DNA of 64,000 nt from [Clostridium] viride DSM 6836 (GTDB lineage: Bacteria; Bacillota; Clostridia; Oscillospirales; Oscillospiraceae). Under the pieces are notes generated by a model. That model searched no databases. It was given only the letters and a program-made list of their open reading frames with translations, and had not been told where the DNA came from. Made by a program: the position numbers and the translations under genes. The stretch spans positions 792,120 through 856,119 of the forward strand of contig KK211198.1 in NCBI GenBank assembly GCA_000620945.1, written 5' to 3'. Positions 7,656 to 16,827 of the stretch are shown here, one piece after another (the first letter of the stretch is position 1; the number at the start of each line of letters is the position of its first letter).

Positions 7656-8940
7656 GGCTTTGTTTCATCCTTTCGATTTCATCCAGGACCATTTGGCGAT
7701 AGGTCGCAAACAGTGCATCCCGATCCTCGTAGGCCGAAAGATCCACCTGTTCGTTGCTGCATCCGCCAGCATGTGCACTACCAAAGGCAATGTCCTCCGC
7801 GGCCCGTTGCGCAAAGACCAAGGATTCCAGCAGAGAGTTGCTGGCCAGACGGTTTAGTCCATGCACCCCATTGCAGCTGGTTTCCCCGCAAGCGTAAAGT
7901 CCACGCATGGAGGTTTGGCTGGCAAGGTTCACTTGAATGCCGCCCATAAAATAGTGCTGCGCCGGAACCACCGGAATCAGCTCTTCTAGCACATTGATGC
8001 CGACGCTCAGGCAATGCTCGTAAATGTTGGGAAAGTGTTCGAGTATCATCTCTTTCCCGATGGGACGCATATCCTCCCAAACATGGGACGTGCCATCCTT
8101 CTCCATTTGATTCCAAATGACCTTGGTCAGCTTGTCCCGGGGCAAAAGTTCATCCGTAAAACGGTTGAAGTTTTTATCGTACAAATAGGCACCCTCCCCC
8201 CGGACAGACTCCGAAATGAGGAAGCGCCGACCTGGTTTCTCCGAGTAAAGCGTGGTGGGATGCACCTGAATATAGTCCATGTTCTGCAAGGCAACCCCAT
8301 TTTTCAAAGAGATTGCTAGCGCATCCCCACTAATGTGGGGGAAGTTCGTCGTATTCTGATAGAGTCCACCCAAACCACCGCAGCAAAGTACCGTGATGGG
8401 GGCAGTAAGGATCTTGGTTTCCCCATGTTCATCCGCAATCACCAGACCACCGCATTGGTTCTCTTCTGAAAGCAGATCCAGCATGGTGACGTTCTCACGG
8501 ATCGTCACGTTTTCGAGCTTTCTCACCTCGGAGAGGAGCACCGAGGTGATCTCTGCACCCGTAATATCCTTGTGGTATAAAATACGTGGTCTGCTGTGCG
8601 CGCCCTCTCGGGTATAGCGGAATGCACCGGATGCTTCCGTTTCAAAGCGGACACCTCGAGCAAAGAGATCACGAACCACACTATTGGAAAAGCGAATCAT
8701 TTGATCGACTGCGCGGGGATTGTTTTCTCCGTGGCCGGCATGCATGGTGTCGGCAAAAAAATCGTCATAATCCTCTTCCCCGCGCAGGACGCAAATCCCG
8801 CCCTGAGCCAAAAAGGAGTCTGATTCGTCGGCGGCTCGCTTCGTAATGATCTGAATTCGGAGCCGAGAGGGCAGGTTCAGTGCACAATACAGGCCTGCTG
8901 CACCACTGCCAACGATTACGACATCACAATCATAATTCAT
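7648..8940 (-). CDS. nadB: L-aspartate oxidase NadB, short form
   Basis: 430 aa. This FAD enzyme oxidises aspartate to iminoaspartate for NadA. Seen: the dinucleotide fold VVIVGSGAAGLYCAL, SFLAQGGI, the active-site loop REGAHSRPRILYHKD, HPTTLY and the FAD-binding GLNRLASNSLLE near the end. E. coli NadB is ~540 aa; here the C-terminal three-helix domain is largely missing, with only a short tail after LASNSLLES. All catalytic blocks remain, so it is probably active. It is the first gene of the nad operon. Confidence 0.95.
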   Translation of the reverse strand: MNYDCDVVIVGSGAAGLYCALNLPSRLRIQIITKRAADESDSFLAQGGICVLRGEEDYDDFFADTMHAGHGENNPRAVDQMIRFSNSVVRDLFARGVRFETEASGAFRYTREGAHSRPRILYHKDITGAEITSVLLSEVRKLENVTIRENVTMLDLLSEENQCGGLVIADEHGETKILTAPITVLCCGGLGGLYQNTTNFPHISGDALAISLKNGVALQNMDYIQVHPTTLYSEKPGRRFLISESVRGEGAYLYDKNFNRFTDELLPRDKLTKVIWNQMEKDGTSHVWEDMRPIGKEMILEHFPNIYEHCLSVGINVLEELIPVVPAQHYFMGGIQVNLASQTSMRGLYACGETSCNGVHGLNRLASNSLLESLVFAQRAAEDIAFGSAHAGGCSNEQVDLSAYEDRDALFATYRQMVLDEIERMKQSHE

Positions 8941-9101
8941 GTTGTCATCTCACTTAACACAGTATTTTCCCGCCGAGCGGGATGGGAAGGCTTAAGCGAA
9001 GATCCCGTTGGGGCAACGATTCTTTGAAAATGCACCATCGCATGGGTCTGAATTTGGGAATATTCATGGCGATTGGCGGCGAATCGTGACCCGTTTTGGG
9101 C

Positions 9102-9130
9102 ATTATAGCATGTTACCATTCAGTTGACAA
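9102..9130 (-). promoter_or_regulatory. Promoter of the nad operon
   Basis: On the minus strand TTGTCA (9130-9125), 17 bp and TATAAT (9107-9102) precede nadB by about 160 nt, leaving a long untranslated leader. A TTGACAAGACA sequence overlaps the -35 and could be part of a NiaR site, but this is speculative. Confidence 0.7.
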
Positions 9131-9188
9131 GACATATATCTACTTTAGTGCGAAAATTTGCAAAGCGCGGATTCCTCCCCATTCTCGC

Positions 9189-9217
9189 TTGTCAAACCAT
9201 GGGACTTGGTATACAAT
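9189..9217 (+). promoter_or_regulatory. Promoter of pcrA
   Basis: TTGTCA (9189-9194), 17 bp and TACAAT (9212-9217) lie 40 bp before the helicase start, divergent from the nad operon promoter. Confidence 0.65.
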
Positions 9218-9256
9218 AAAGTCTTGGATTGACGAGGAAAGGAACTCCTTTACGAT

Positions 9257-11695
9257 ATGTTGGATACTAGCTTACACCGCCGCTTTTGTGCGGCTCGCCG
9301 CCGTGTGATTTCTGCAGAATTTTCTCACTTAAACCCGCAGCAACAAGAGGGCGTGTTAACTACAGAAGGCCCACTCCTGCTTCTTGCCGGTGCCGGAAGC
9401 GGAAAAACCACGGTGCTGATACACCGAATTACAAATTTATTACGCTTTGGCAAAGCATTCGATAGCCTAGAGGTGCCGGATGACATCACTGCTGAAGATG
9501 TTTTCTTTTTAGAATCCTACCAAGGCATAGCCCAGGGAGCCACTCCCGCGGATCTTTTACGCATGGAGCATCTTTGCACCTTGGAGCCAGCCAGACCTTG
9601 GGAGATTTTAGCCATTACCTTTACGAACAAGGCAGCCGGAGAGCTGAAAGATCGCTTGGAACGAATGGTGGGACTGACGGCCCGGGATGTCTGGGCAGCC
9701 ACCTTTCACTCCGCCTGCGTTCGCATTCTGCGCCGGGAAATTGAAGTGCTTGGCTTTCCCTCTTCCTTTACGATCTATGACACGGACGATTCCCTGCGCG
9801 TCATTAAGGCTTGCCTGAAAGAGCTTTCCATTGACGAAAAAGCCTTTTCGCCACGCACCATGCTAAACTACATATCCAGAGCCAAGGATGAGTGCCTGCT
9901 GGCCGATGCGTATGCCGCTCGCGCTCATGCATCCGGGGACCTGCGCCTAAAGAAAATTGCCAATGTCTACACCCTTTATCAGGACAGACTCTGGAAAGCC
10001 GGCGCCTTGGACTTTGATGATATTATTCTCCATACGGTTAGAATCTTGCAGAAGTACCCCAAAGTGCTGGAATACTATCAGAAAAAATTTCGCTACGTGT
10101 TGGTGGACGAGTATCAAGATACCAATCATCTCCAATACTTGCTTGCCACCCTCTTAGCCGGGGAGCGAAAAAATCTTTGCGTCGTTGGCGACGATGACCA
10201 GTCCATTTATCGCTTCCGTGGTGCCACCATTGAGAATATTTTATCCTTCGAAAAAGAATATCAAAATGCACGTGTCATTCGACTGGAGCAAAACTATCGT
10301 TCCACCGGTCACATTCTCGAGGCCTCCAATGCGGTCATTTGCAACAACGACGGACGAAAAGGAAAGCGTCTTTGGACCGATCAGGGAAACGGAGACAAAA
10401 TCCAAGTGTATCAGGCCATGAACGAACAGGATGAGGCCTTGCATGTGGCCGCGCAGATTCTAAAAAGTTATTCGGAAGGCCGTTCATTTCGGGATCATGC
10501 CGTTCTTTACCGGATGAACGCCCAGTCGAACCAGCTGGAAATGGCCTTCAAACGAAACAGCATCCCCTACAAAGTGGTGGGCGGCATGCGCTTTTTTGAA
10601 CGTGCGGAAATCAAGGATATGCTGGCTTATCTTTGTGTTCTGCAAAATCCGGAGGACGACTTACGCCTTCTTCGCATCATCAACACACCCGCGCGGGGCA
10701 TTGGGGCGAAAGCTTTGGAGGCTGCGCAACTAACGGCGGCACAGGCGGGACTTTCCTTGTGGGGATTGATCTCGGAAATCGAAAACTATCCCCTCCTGGC
10801 TCGGACGGCTCCTCGATTCCGTGCCTTTGTGGATATGATGGAACGCCTGCGGGCGGGCCTCTCCACCCTCCCCCTGCCGGATCTCTATGACGAGCTGCTT
10901 CATCAATGCGGTTACCTAACCATGTTGGAGGAAAAGCGCGAAGAAAACGCCACACGCATGGAAAACGTACGCGAACTCAAATCCTCCATCGCCGGATACC
11001 TCGAAAACGCACCCGATCCATCCCTGGCCGGATTTTTGGATGAGGTGGCCCTCTATACGGACCTTGACAGCTTAGAAGACGAAGGAAACTGTGTCACCAT
11101 GATGACCATGCATGCCGCCAAAGGCTTAGAGTTTCCCATGGTCTTTGTCGTCGGCATGGAGGAAGGCATGTTCCCCGGCTTCCGTGCCATTGGTGATCGG
11201 GACGAACTGGAGGAAGAGCGCCGACTGTGCTACGTGGCCATGACCCGTGCCAAAGAAGTCTTGCAGCTTTCCTGTGCTGCCCAACGTATGCTGTTTGGAA
11301 AGACCAGCTCCAACCTGCCCTCTCGCTTTATCAAAGAAATTCCAGAGGAATTTGTGGAATCGGATGGGCGGGATTATCGCTCCCCCAACCATACTGCCTT
11401 TGAGGATCAGTGGCAAAAGCCTTCCATGGACTTCCCCACTCCCCCTCGCTCGCAACCGGCGCAGACCGGCTCGGTCCCCCGGGAACGGGTGGCCTATCGC
11501 ACGCCGCCCCAGAAATCTTCGCCCCTTCCGCAGTTTTCCAAGGGCGATATGGTCCGGCATGCTGCCTTCGGACAAGGCATGCTCCTCTCCATACAGCCCA
11601 TGGGTGGCGATGCCCTCTTGGAGGTTGCCTTTGACAATGTGGGAACCAAGCGCTTGATGCTCAAAGCGGCTGCACAGCATATGAGTAAACTATAA
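9257..11695 (+). CDS. pcrA: ATP-dependent DNA helicase PcrA/UvrD
   Basis: 812 aa, slightly longer than usual (~740). It is a superfamily-1A 3'-5' helicase acting in repair and rolling-circle replication. Seen: Q-motif NPQQQEGVLT, Walker A AGAGSGKTTVL, motif II VDEYQDTN, motif III GDDDQSIYRFRGA, LEQNYRS, motif V MTMHAAKGLEF, motif VI YVAMTRAKE, and a C-terminal Tudor-like RNA-polymerase-binding segment (GDMVRHAAFGQGMLL). The extra length comes partly from ~30-60 residues inserted after motif I. The ATG at 9257 has GAGGAAAGGA about 13 nt upstream, long spacing; GTG 9304 is an alternative. It has its own promoter and terminator. Confidence 0.93.
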   Translation: MLDTSLHRRFCAARRRVISAEFSHLNPQQQEGVLTTEGPLLLLAGAGSGKTTVLIHRITNLLRFGKAFDSLEVPDDITAEDVFFLESYQGIAQGATPADLLRMEHLCTLEPARPWEILAITFTNKAAGELKDRLERMVGLTARDVWAATFHSACVRILRREIEVLGFPSSFTIYDTDDSLRVIKACLKELSIDEKAFSPRTMLNYISRAKDECLLADAYAARAHASGDLRLKKIANVYTLYQDRLWKAGALDFDDIILHTVRILQKYPKVLEYYQKKFRYVLVDEYQDTNHLQYLLATLLAGERKNLCVVGDDDQSIYRFRGATIENILSFEKEYQNARVIRLEQNYRSTGHILEASNAVICNNDGRKGKRLWTDQGNGDKIQVYQAMNEQDEALHVAAQILKSYSEGRSFRDHAVLYRMNAQSNQLEMAFKRNSIPYKVVGGMRFFERAEIKDMLAYLCVLQNPEDDLRLLRIINTPARGIGAKALEAAQLTAAQAGLSLWGLISEIENYPLLARTAPRFRAFVDMMERLRAGLSTLPLPDLYDELLHQCGYLTMLEEKREENATRMENVRELKSSIAGYLENAPDPSLAGFLDEVALYTDLDSLEDEGNCVTMMTMHAAKGLEFPMVFVVGMEEGMFPGFRAIGDRDELEEERRLCYVAMTRAKEVLQLSCAAQRMLFGKTSSNLPSRFIKEIPEEFVESDGRDYRSPNHTAFEDQWQKPSMDFPTPPRSQPAQTGSVPRERVAYRTPPQKSSPLPQFSKGDMVRHAAFGQGMLLSIQPMGGDALLEVAFDNVGTKRLMLKAAAQHMSKL

Positions 11696-11696
11696 G

Positions 11697-11745
11697 AAAA
11701 ACAGACGACATTGGCGGGCCGAGGCACGCAATGTCGTCTGTTTTT
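11697..11745. terminator. Bidirectional terminator between pcrA and mpg
   Basis: AAAACAGACGACATTG pairs with CAATGTCGTCTGTTTT around a short GC-rich loop. The stop codon of mpg on the other strand overlaps the right arm. Confidence 0.9.
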
Positions 11746-12361
11746 AGAGTTCTTCCAACCAAAAGCGCCAAGGGAAGTCCACGGCTTCCTCCGCATAATC
11801 GATCCCGATGCGCGTTCCTACCTTCTTTTGATACTTCGGTGGAGGATCTTCCGAACAGCCAAGCTCACTCAGATCATCCGAAACCCAAAGTTCTTCCCCA
11901 AGAAGGGTATTGTTTTGCGCACGGGTCAGAGACAGTGCCGAGCATAACTTTCCCGGGCCATTTAAGAAATTCTTCCGTTGATAGGCCGTTAACTGCTCAA
12001 ATGGGACTCCGAAGCGATGCTGTGCCATCTGGTCTATTCCAGCGATTGGACTGGCGGCCCGCAACAGAACCGCACAAGGTTCTCCCTGCGCTTCTGTCAC
12101 AAAGTTCAGGCAGTGATACATACCATAGATCAGGTATATATAAATCGTACCCGGTCTGCCATAGAGCGGTTCGGTTCGCTTCGTCGTTTTATAGCCATAG
12201 GCATGGCACGCTTTGTCGATGCGCCCTACATAAGCTTCTGTCTCTGTGATGCGACAGACCAAACGCCCTTCCGGAAGTTCCCTCACCAGGTATCGGCCTA
12301 AAAGCTCCTGGGCAACGGTGAGCGTATCCCTCTCAAAAAAACTTAAATCAACTCCAGCCAT
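11744..12361 (-). CDS. mpg: 3-methyladenine DNA glycosylase (AAG/Mpg family)
   Basis: 205 aa, usual for bacterial alkyladenine glycosylases of the AAG fold. It excises alkylated purines in base-excision repair. Seen: ELLGRYLVRELPEGR, the catalytic region ITETEAYVGRIDKACHAY, YGRPGTIYIYLIYGMYHCLN, AVLLRAASPI and NGPGKLCSALSLT. The chosen ATG (12359-12361) lies 6 nt after AAGGAGG inside the end of the upstream phosphopantetheinyl transferase gene, so the two overlap and are likely coupled. Confidence 0.93.
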   Translation of the reverse strand: MAGVDLSFFERDTLTVAQELLGRYLVRELPEGRLVCRITETEAYVGRIDKACHAYGYKTTKRTEPLYGRPGTIYIYLIYGMYHCLNFVTEAQGEPCAVLLRAASPIAGIDQMAQHRFGVPFEQLTAYQRKNFLNGPGKLCSALSLTRAQNNTLLGEELWVSDDLSELGCSEDPPPKYQKKVGTRIGIDYAEEAVDFPWRFWLEEL

Positions 12362-12977
12362 CCCCATCCTCCTTGAGCCAAAGGATTTCGTTTGGGGCTA
12401 ATTCCTCACAGCAAAGTGCCGCTTGAAACCCTTGTCCTCCATAAGAGACAAAATGCACCCCATCCTTGGGCAGTTCCTTTCTCAGTCCTTGCCCTAATCC
12501 TTCCCCAGTATACTTCACATATGCCTCTTTTTTTGTCCAAAGGGTATAAAAGGCTTCCCAACTTGCCCCCATGGCAAGGTACTGCTCGTATTCCAACGCC
12601 GTGAGCGCATAGCGCGGCAAGCGCTCTCCACGTGCTTGGATGCATTCGATATCCACGCCCACTGGTCGTGTGCCAATGGCGATTAGAAGGAAATCTTCGC
12701 TGTGACTAAGGCTAAAATGAAGATTGGGGTGCTCCGGGAAATAGGGCTTACCTGTCTTTGTTCGCGCTAGTTTCGGCAAAGAATCCCAGCCTCTTGTCCG
12801 AAACAGAACCTGACGCAAGAATGCGTTGGCATCCTTCCCTCGTCCTCCCAGCAACGATACGATGGGGAAGTCCCCCTTTCTCAAATGAAACCTTCCTGCC
12901 AACCAGGAAAAATCGGAATACGTAGTATGCTTTGTTCGGATACGGTCATACTGGAAAGTACAGGGAAAACCTTGCAA
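12348..12977 (-). CDS. Sfp-type 4'-phosphopantetheinyl transferase
   Basis: Up to 209 aa. The family transfers phosphopantetheine from CoA to a carrier-protein serine. Seen: GKPYFPEHPNLHFSLSHSED, the Mg-binding GVDIE, and WTKKEAYVKYTGEGL. The substrate may be fatty-acid ACP or a secondary-metabolite carrier; no synthase is in the window. The start is unclear: TTG 12977 has no good ribosome-binding site and overlaps the murC promoter on the other strand. The N-terminal half is shorter than in Sfp (~225 aa). It overlaps mpg by 14 nt. Confidence 0.88.
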   Translation of the reverse strand: MQGFPCTFQYDRIRTKHTTYSDFSWLAGRFHLRKGDFPIVSLLGGRGKDANAFLRQVLFRTRGWDSLPKLARTKTGKPYFPEHPNLHFSLSHSEDFLLIAIGTRPVGVDIECIQARGERLPRYALTALEYEQYLAMGASWEAFYTLWTKKEAYVKYTGEGLGQGLRKELPKDGVHFVSYGGQGFQAALCCEELAPNEILWLKEDGDGWS

Positions 12978-13000
12978 GAGCTTCTACTACGTATTATAAT
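12972..13000 (+). promoter_or_regulatory. Promoter of murC
   Basis: TTGCAA (12972-12977), 17 bp and TATAAT (12995-13000), with a second TATAAT 10 bp later. The ATTATAATCATTATAATC duplication could also supply a -10 for the divergent gene. Confidence 0.6.
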
Positions 13001-13034
13001 CATTATAATCGTTACGAAAAGGTGTGTAAAGCAG

Positions 13035-14414
13035 ATGACAGCAGATCTGATGCAAGAATATATAAAACCAGGCCGCCGAGCCCACTTGGTGGGGATCGGC
13101 GGCGTCTCCATGTGCCCTTTGGCGGAAGTTCTATATGGAAACGGCATGGTCATAACCGGGTCCGATGCGCACGAAAGCGCGGCGGTGAATCGCCTGCGCT
13201 CCTTGGGCATCTCCGTGGTCATTGGACATCGGGAAGAGAGCATTCAAGGGGCAGAAATGATCATTCGAACGGCTGCCGTTCACGATGACAATCCCGAAAT
13301 TCGTGCCGCACGACGCCTTGGCATCCCCGTCTTTGAGCGGGCCGAGGTTTGGGGCGTGATCATGCGAGGGTATCGCAACGCCATTTGCGTCTCCGGAACC
13401 CATGGTAAAACCACCACGACCTCCATGTGTACCCACATTGCCATGGCTGCCAGCCTGGACCCCACCGTGATGATTGGCGGAACCTTACCGCTTCTGGGTA
13501 CGGGGCATCGCGTGGGAGAAGGAGAAACGATTATCCTGGAATCCTGCGAATACTGCAACTCCTTCCTCTCCTTCTTCCCTACTGTAGCGGTCATTTTGAA
13601 CATCGAAGCCGATCACCTAGACTTTTTTAAGGATCTTGCCGACATTCAGAAGTCCTTTGCCGCCTTCGCTGCCTTGGTGCCTCCTGATGGTGTGGTGGTT
13701 GCCAACGCAGAGGATGCCAACACCATGCAGGCTCTTTCAGGAAAACAAGGAAACCTTATCACCTTTGGCCTGACCGAAGGCGATGTCCATAGTCAGAACC
13801 TCACGTGGGTCAATGGCATGCCCAGCTTTGATGTGGTGTATCAGGGCCAAATCGTAACTCGAGTTGACTTGCAAGTCCCGGGCCTTCACAACGTGAAGAA
13901 TGCCTTAGCCGCCTCTGCGGCTGCCATTGCGATGAAGCTTCCGGGGGAAGCCATTTCCCAAGGACTGGCCGGCTTTGTGGGGGCAGGTCGGCGCTTTGAA
14001 TACAAAGGCACGGTAAAGGGTGCAAAGGTCTATGACGATTACGCCCACCACCCCAGCGAGCTGCGGGCTCTCTTGGATACCGCCATGAACCTAGGCTATG
14101 ACCGTGTGATCTGTGCCTTTCAACCACACACCTACACCCGGACGAAGGCGCTCTTTTCGGAGTTTGCCGACGTGCTCCGCCTACCTGATGTGACCCTTTT
14201 GGCAGAAATTTACGCAGCGCGGGAACAGAATCAGGTGGGGGTCTGCTCAGAGGATTTGGCGAAAGCTATACCCGGCGCACGAGCCATCGAGACCCTCCCT
14301 TCGCTTCGGGATCTGCTCTATGACATGGCCCGCCCTGGTGATTTGATTTTGACCGTGGGTGCAGGCGATATTTATCAGGTTGGAGAGCAGCTTGTTTCCA
14401 TGGGCGAAGCGTAA
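13035..14414 (+). CDS. murC: UDP-N-acetylmuramate--L-alanine ligase MurC
   Basis: 459 aa from ATG 13035; the frame runs further upstream into promoter sequence, so that part is not coding. MurC adds L-Ala to UDP-MurNAc at the start of the cell-wall stem peptide. Seen: HLVGIGGVSMCPLAE, SGTHGKTTTTSM (P-loop), LESCEYCNSFL, NIEADHLDFF, VYDDYAHHPSELRA and FQPHTYTRT. Length is normal. AAGGTG lies 11 nt before the start. It is transcribed alone, not in a dcw cluster. Confidence 0.94.
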   Translation: MTADLMQEYIKPGRRAHLVGIGGVSMCPLAEVLYGNGMVITGSDAHESAAVNRLRSLGISVVIGHREESIQGAEMIIRTAAVHDDNPEIRAARRLGIPVFERAEVWGVIMRGYRNAICVSGTHGKTTTTSMCTHIAMAASLDPTVMIGGTLPLLGTGHRVGEGETIILESCEYCNSFLSFFPTVAVILNIEADHLDFFKDLADIQKSFAAFAALVPPDGVVVANAEDANTMQALSGKQGNLITFGLTEGDVHSQNLTWVNGMPSFDVVYQGQIVTRVDLQVPGLHNVKNALAASAAAIAMKLPGEAISQGLAGFVGAGRRFEYKGTVKGAKVYDDYAHHPSELRALLDTAMNLGYDRVICAFQPHTYTRTKALFSEFADVLRLPDVTLLAEIYAAREQNQVGVCSEDLAKAIPGARAIETLPSLRDLLYDMARPGDLILTVGAGDIYQVGEQLVSMGEA

Positions 14415-14564
14415 GCGAAGACTCCTCTGGACAATGTGTTAAGGGATGTTCCGCTTTCCTTTGCAATTTCTCTCAATTCGACACTTCCCCTTTTTTAAAC
14501 GATCCGATATAATAGAACCATTAGTTTGGCGTCCCGTCTCCTTGGATGCCACTGAGGTGAGGAA

Positions 14565-15548
14565 ATGGAACGCATTCAAATCGAAGATATCCCTGGATTT
14601 TCCTTTGGGCAAGCTGAGAATCGCGAGGCCGGCACGGGAGCAAGTTTGATCCTATGCCGCACCGGAGCCGTCTGCGGCGTGGATGTGCGGGGCGGTTCGC
14701 CCGGCACGCGAGACACCGATGCCTTGAACCCCATCTGCAACCGCGAAGTCGTGCACAGTGTTCTCCTAACGGGCGGCAGTGCTTTTGGCTTAGATGCCGC
14801 CGGCGGGGTCATGAAGGTCTTAGAGGAACATGGCATTGGACGCGATGTAAGCGTTACCGTTGTTCCCAACGTATGTGCGGCGGTTCTCTTTGACTTAAAG
14901 TGTGGACGTTCGGACATTCGCCCCGATGAAACCATGGGACGCGAAGCTGCCCTGTCCGCCCTCCGTGGCGATGGGATTCAACCGGGCTGTCACGGGGCAG
15001 GCACCGGGGCTACCATCGGAAAATTAAATGGAAAAGCATGCTCCATGAAGGGTGGCATCGGAACCTATGCCCTGCGGGCAGGAAACCTGATGGTGGGTGC
15101 CGTCATTGCCGTCAACTGCATCGGAGACGTATGGGAACACGGTCGCATTCTGGCCGGCAGCCGGTCTACGGATGGACGTGGCTTTGCCGACAGTGAGCGG
15201 CTTCTCTTAGAACGGTATGAAACACAGACCGACATTTTCAGCAACCTACCCACTGGTGGCAACACCGTCATCGGTTGTATCGTCACCAACGCGGCACTCA
15301 CCAAGGCGCAAGTAAACAAGTTGGCTGCGGTGTCTCAGAACGGCTTAGCACGCGCCGTTCACCCCGCCCATACGACTTACGACGGGGATACCCTCTTTGC
15401 CATGAGTTGCGGCGAGCTTGTGGCCGACCCGGATGCGGTGGGTGTTTTGGCGGCTCGTGCGGTGGAATGCGCCATTGTGAATGCTGTGCGCTCTGCGGAT
15501 AGTTTGCATGGATATACGGCATGGTGTGATCTGCCAAAGACAGAATAA
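14565..15548 (+). CDS. P1-family (DmpA/S58) peptidase
   Basis: 327 aa; ATG preceded by GAGGTGAGGA. The family are self-processing N-terminal nucleophile aminopeptidases or amidases. Seen: GGSPGTRDTDAL, LLTGGSAFGLDAAGGVM, the GCHGAGTGATIGK region, the GGIGTYA segment, and a late TNAALTKAQ, where autocleavage before a Ser/Thr is expected in relatives. The physiological substrate is unknown. It stands alone between murC and the queuosine operon; a TATAAT at 14508-14513 is the only promoter element seen. Confidence 0.85.
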   Translation: MERIQIEDIPGFSFGQAENREAGTGASLILCRTGAVCGVDVRGGSPGTRDTDALNPICNREVVHSVLLTGGSAFGLDAAGGVMKVLEEHGIGRDVSVTVVPNVCAAVLFDLKCGRSDIRPDETMGREAALSALRGDGIQPGCHGAGTGATIGKLNGKACSMKGGIGTYALRAGNLMVGAVIAVNCIGDVWEHGRILAGSRSTDGRGFADSERLLLERYETQTDIFSNLPTGGNTVIGCIVTNAALTKAQVNKLAAVSQNGLARAVHPAHTTYDGDTLFAMSCGELVADPDAVGVLAARAVECAIVNAVRSADSLHGYTAWCDLPKTE

Positions 15549-15615
15549 ATTGCACACGAAATTACACACAATAAAACAAGAACCCTTTGATAGCAAGGGG
15601 TTTGTTAACTAAATA

Positions 15616-15654
15616 GGACAGTTCGAGACCCTCCTGTCGGTAAATAAAACTAGG
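15616..15654 (+). promoter_or_regulatory. preQ1-I riboswitch aptamer
   Basis: The stem GACAG (15617-15621)/CTGTC (15634-15638) encloses a 12-nt loop TTCGAGACCCTC. The loop length and TTC opening match the B. subtilis preQ1-I aptamer. An A-rich tail ends in AAAACTAGG and could form the H-type pseudoknot. It lies ~85 nt upstream of queD at the head of the queuosine operon, exactly where this class occurs. The pseudoknot pairing is not perfect by eye. Expected effect: preQ1 turns the operon off. Confidence 0.75.
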
Positions 15655-15662
15655 CTAGTGTT

Positions 15663-15703
15663 GAGGGGAAAGTATGCGCTTTTTTAGCGTATCTTTCCTC
15701 TTT
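15663..15703 (+). terminator. Attenuator hairpin downstream of the preQ1 aptamer
   Basis: GAGGGGAAAG-TATGCGC pairs with GCGTATCTTTCCTC with small bulges, ending in CTTTGG. The T-run is short, so attenuation by this hairpin is inferred from its position between aptamer and queD. Confidence 0.55.
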
Positions 15704-15738
15704 GGCTTACTGCAGGTTGGGGGAAAGGATAACGCGAT

Positions 15739-16167
15739 ATGTATTATTTAACGGCGGAAGCCTCCTTTGACTCCGCTCATTTTCTCTTTGGGCATCAGGG
15801 GAAGTGCTCCAACCTGCATGGCCATCGTTGGCGCATCATTGCCAAAATAGCTGGGGAGACGCTGCAAGACAGTGCGGACAAGTCGGGAATGCTTATAGAT
15901 TTTTCCGACTTTAAGCGTGAACTACACGCACTGGCCGACACCCTTGATCACGCCCTTTTGGTGGAACGTGGGACGCTGCGACTGGCCACCATGGATGCTT
16001 TGGAAGCGGAAGGCTTTGAAATCATCACCCTTCCCTTCCGTCCCACTGCGGAAAACTTGGCCAAGTATTTGTATGACTGTATGAAGGAACTCTCCTTCCC
16101 CATTCAGAGTATGACCGTCTATGAAACCCCGGATAATTGCGCCGCCTACGAAGGAAGTGAGCCATGA
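15739..16167 (+). CDS. queD: 6-carboxytetrahydropterin synthase QueD
   Basis: 142 aa, PTPS-fold enzyme converting dihydroneopterin triphosphate to 6-carboxytetrahydropterin, the second step towards preQ0. Seen: zinc ligands H14, H27, H29 (SAHFLFG, NLHGHRW), catalytic C23, LIDFSDFK, LDHALL and the late YETPDN. The ribosome-binding site is GGGGAAAGGA. It overlaps queE by 4 nt (ATGA), the first of several tight junctions in the operon. Confidence 0.95.
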   Translation: MYYLTAEASFDSAHFLFGHQGKCSNLHGHRWRIIAKIAGETLQDSADKSGMLIDFSDFKRELHALADTLDHALLVERGTLRLATMDALEAEGFEIITLPFRPTAENLAKYLYDCMKELSFPIQSMTVYETPDNCAAYEGSEP

Positions 16168-16823
16168 ACTATTCCTTGGCCGAGCGTTTTGTCAGCATCA
16201 ACGGGGAGGGACAGTTTGCAGGACTCCTGGCGGTTTTTCTACGCCTTCCCGGCTGTAACCTGCGCTGTTCCTATTGCGATACCCAATGGGCCAATGAGAC
16301 CGATTGCAAGGTGGAATCCCTGCCCAAGGAAGAGATCCTAAGCTATGTGACAGAGACTGGTGTCCAACATGTTACGGTGACGGGCGGAGAACCCCTCCTC
16401 CAAGCAGGCATGGCAGACCTTCTCCAATCCCTTTCCTTGCTTCCTCATGTTCAAGTGGAAGTGGAAACCAACGGCAGCGTGGATCTTTCGCCTTTTCTGA
16501 AAGCGGCACCGCTTGTCCACTACACCATGGACTATAAGCTTCCCCAGAGTGGGATGGAGTCCGCAATGCATTTACCAAACCTGTCCCTTCTGCGCGAGAT
16601 GGATACCCTGAAATTTGTCTGTGGAAGTGATTCGGATCTTACGCGTATGGGCGAACTGTTGGACAAGCACAATGTACGGGTTCCCATTTACCTAAGTCCC
16701 GTGTTTGGGCAAATTACCCCTGCGGACATGGTAGACTTTATGAAGGATACTGCTCTGTACCAGGTGCGCTTGCAGCTTCAGCTGCACAAGTTCATCTGGC
16801 CACCTGAGCAGAGAGGAGTGTAA
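16164..16823 (+). CDS. queE: 7-carboxy-7-deazaguanine synthase QueE
   Basis: 219 aa radical-SAM enzyme that contracts 6-carboxytetrahydropterin to CDG. The cluster ligands C31, C35 and C38 are in [18 protein letters not shown] near the start, TGGEPLLQ (SAM-binding) and ETNGS follow. Length is normal. It overlaps queD and is followed by folE after 4 nt. Confidence 0.95.
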   Translation: MNYSLAERFVSINGEGQFAGLLAVFLRLPGCNLRCSYCDTQWANETDCKVESLPKEEILSYVTETGVQHVTVTGGEPLLQAGMADLLQSLSLLPHVQVEVETNGSVDLSPFLKAAPLVHYTMDYKLPQSGMESAMHLPNLSLLREMDTLKFVCGSDSDLTRMGELLDKHNVRVPIYLSPVFGQITPADMVDFMKDTALYQVRLQLQLHKFIWPPEQRGV

Positions 16824-16827
16824 ACCT

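Noticed and set aside
9120-9141. Possible NiaR operator at TTGACAAGACATATATC upstream of nadB
   Set aside because: It overlaps the promoter but does not show a clear palindrome I could match to a remembered NiaR box.
12885-13034. N-terminal extension of the murC frame
   Set aside because: It reads through the promoter and encodes an implausible Ile run; MurC homology begins after 13035.
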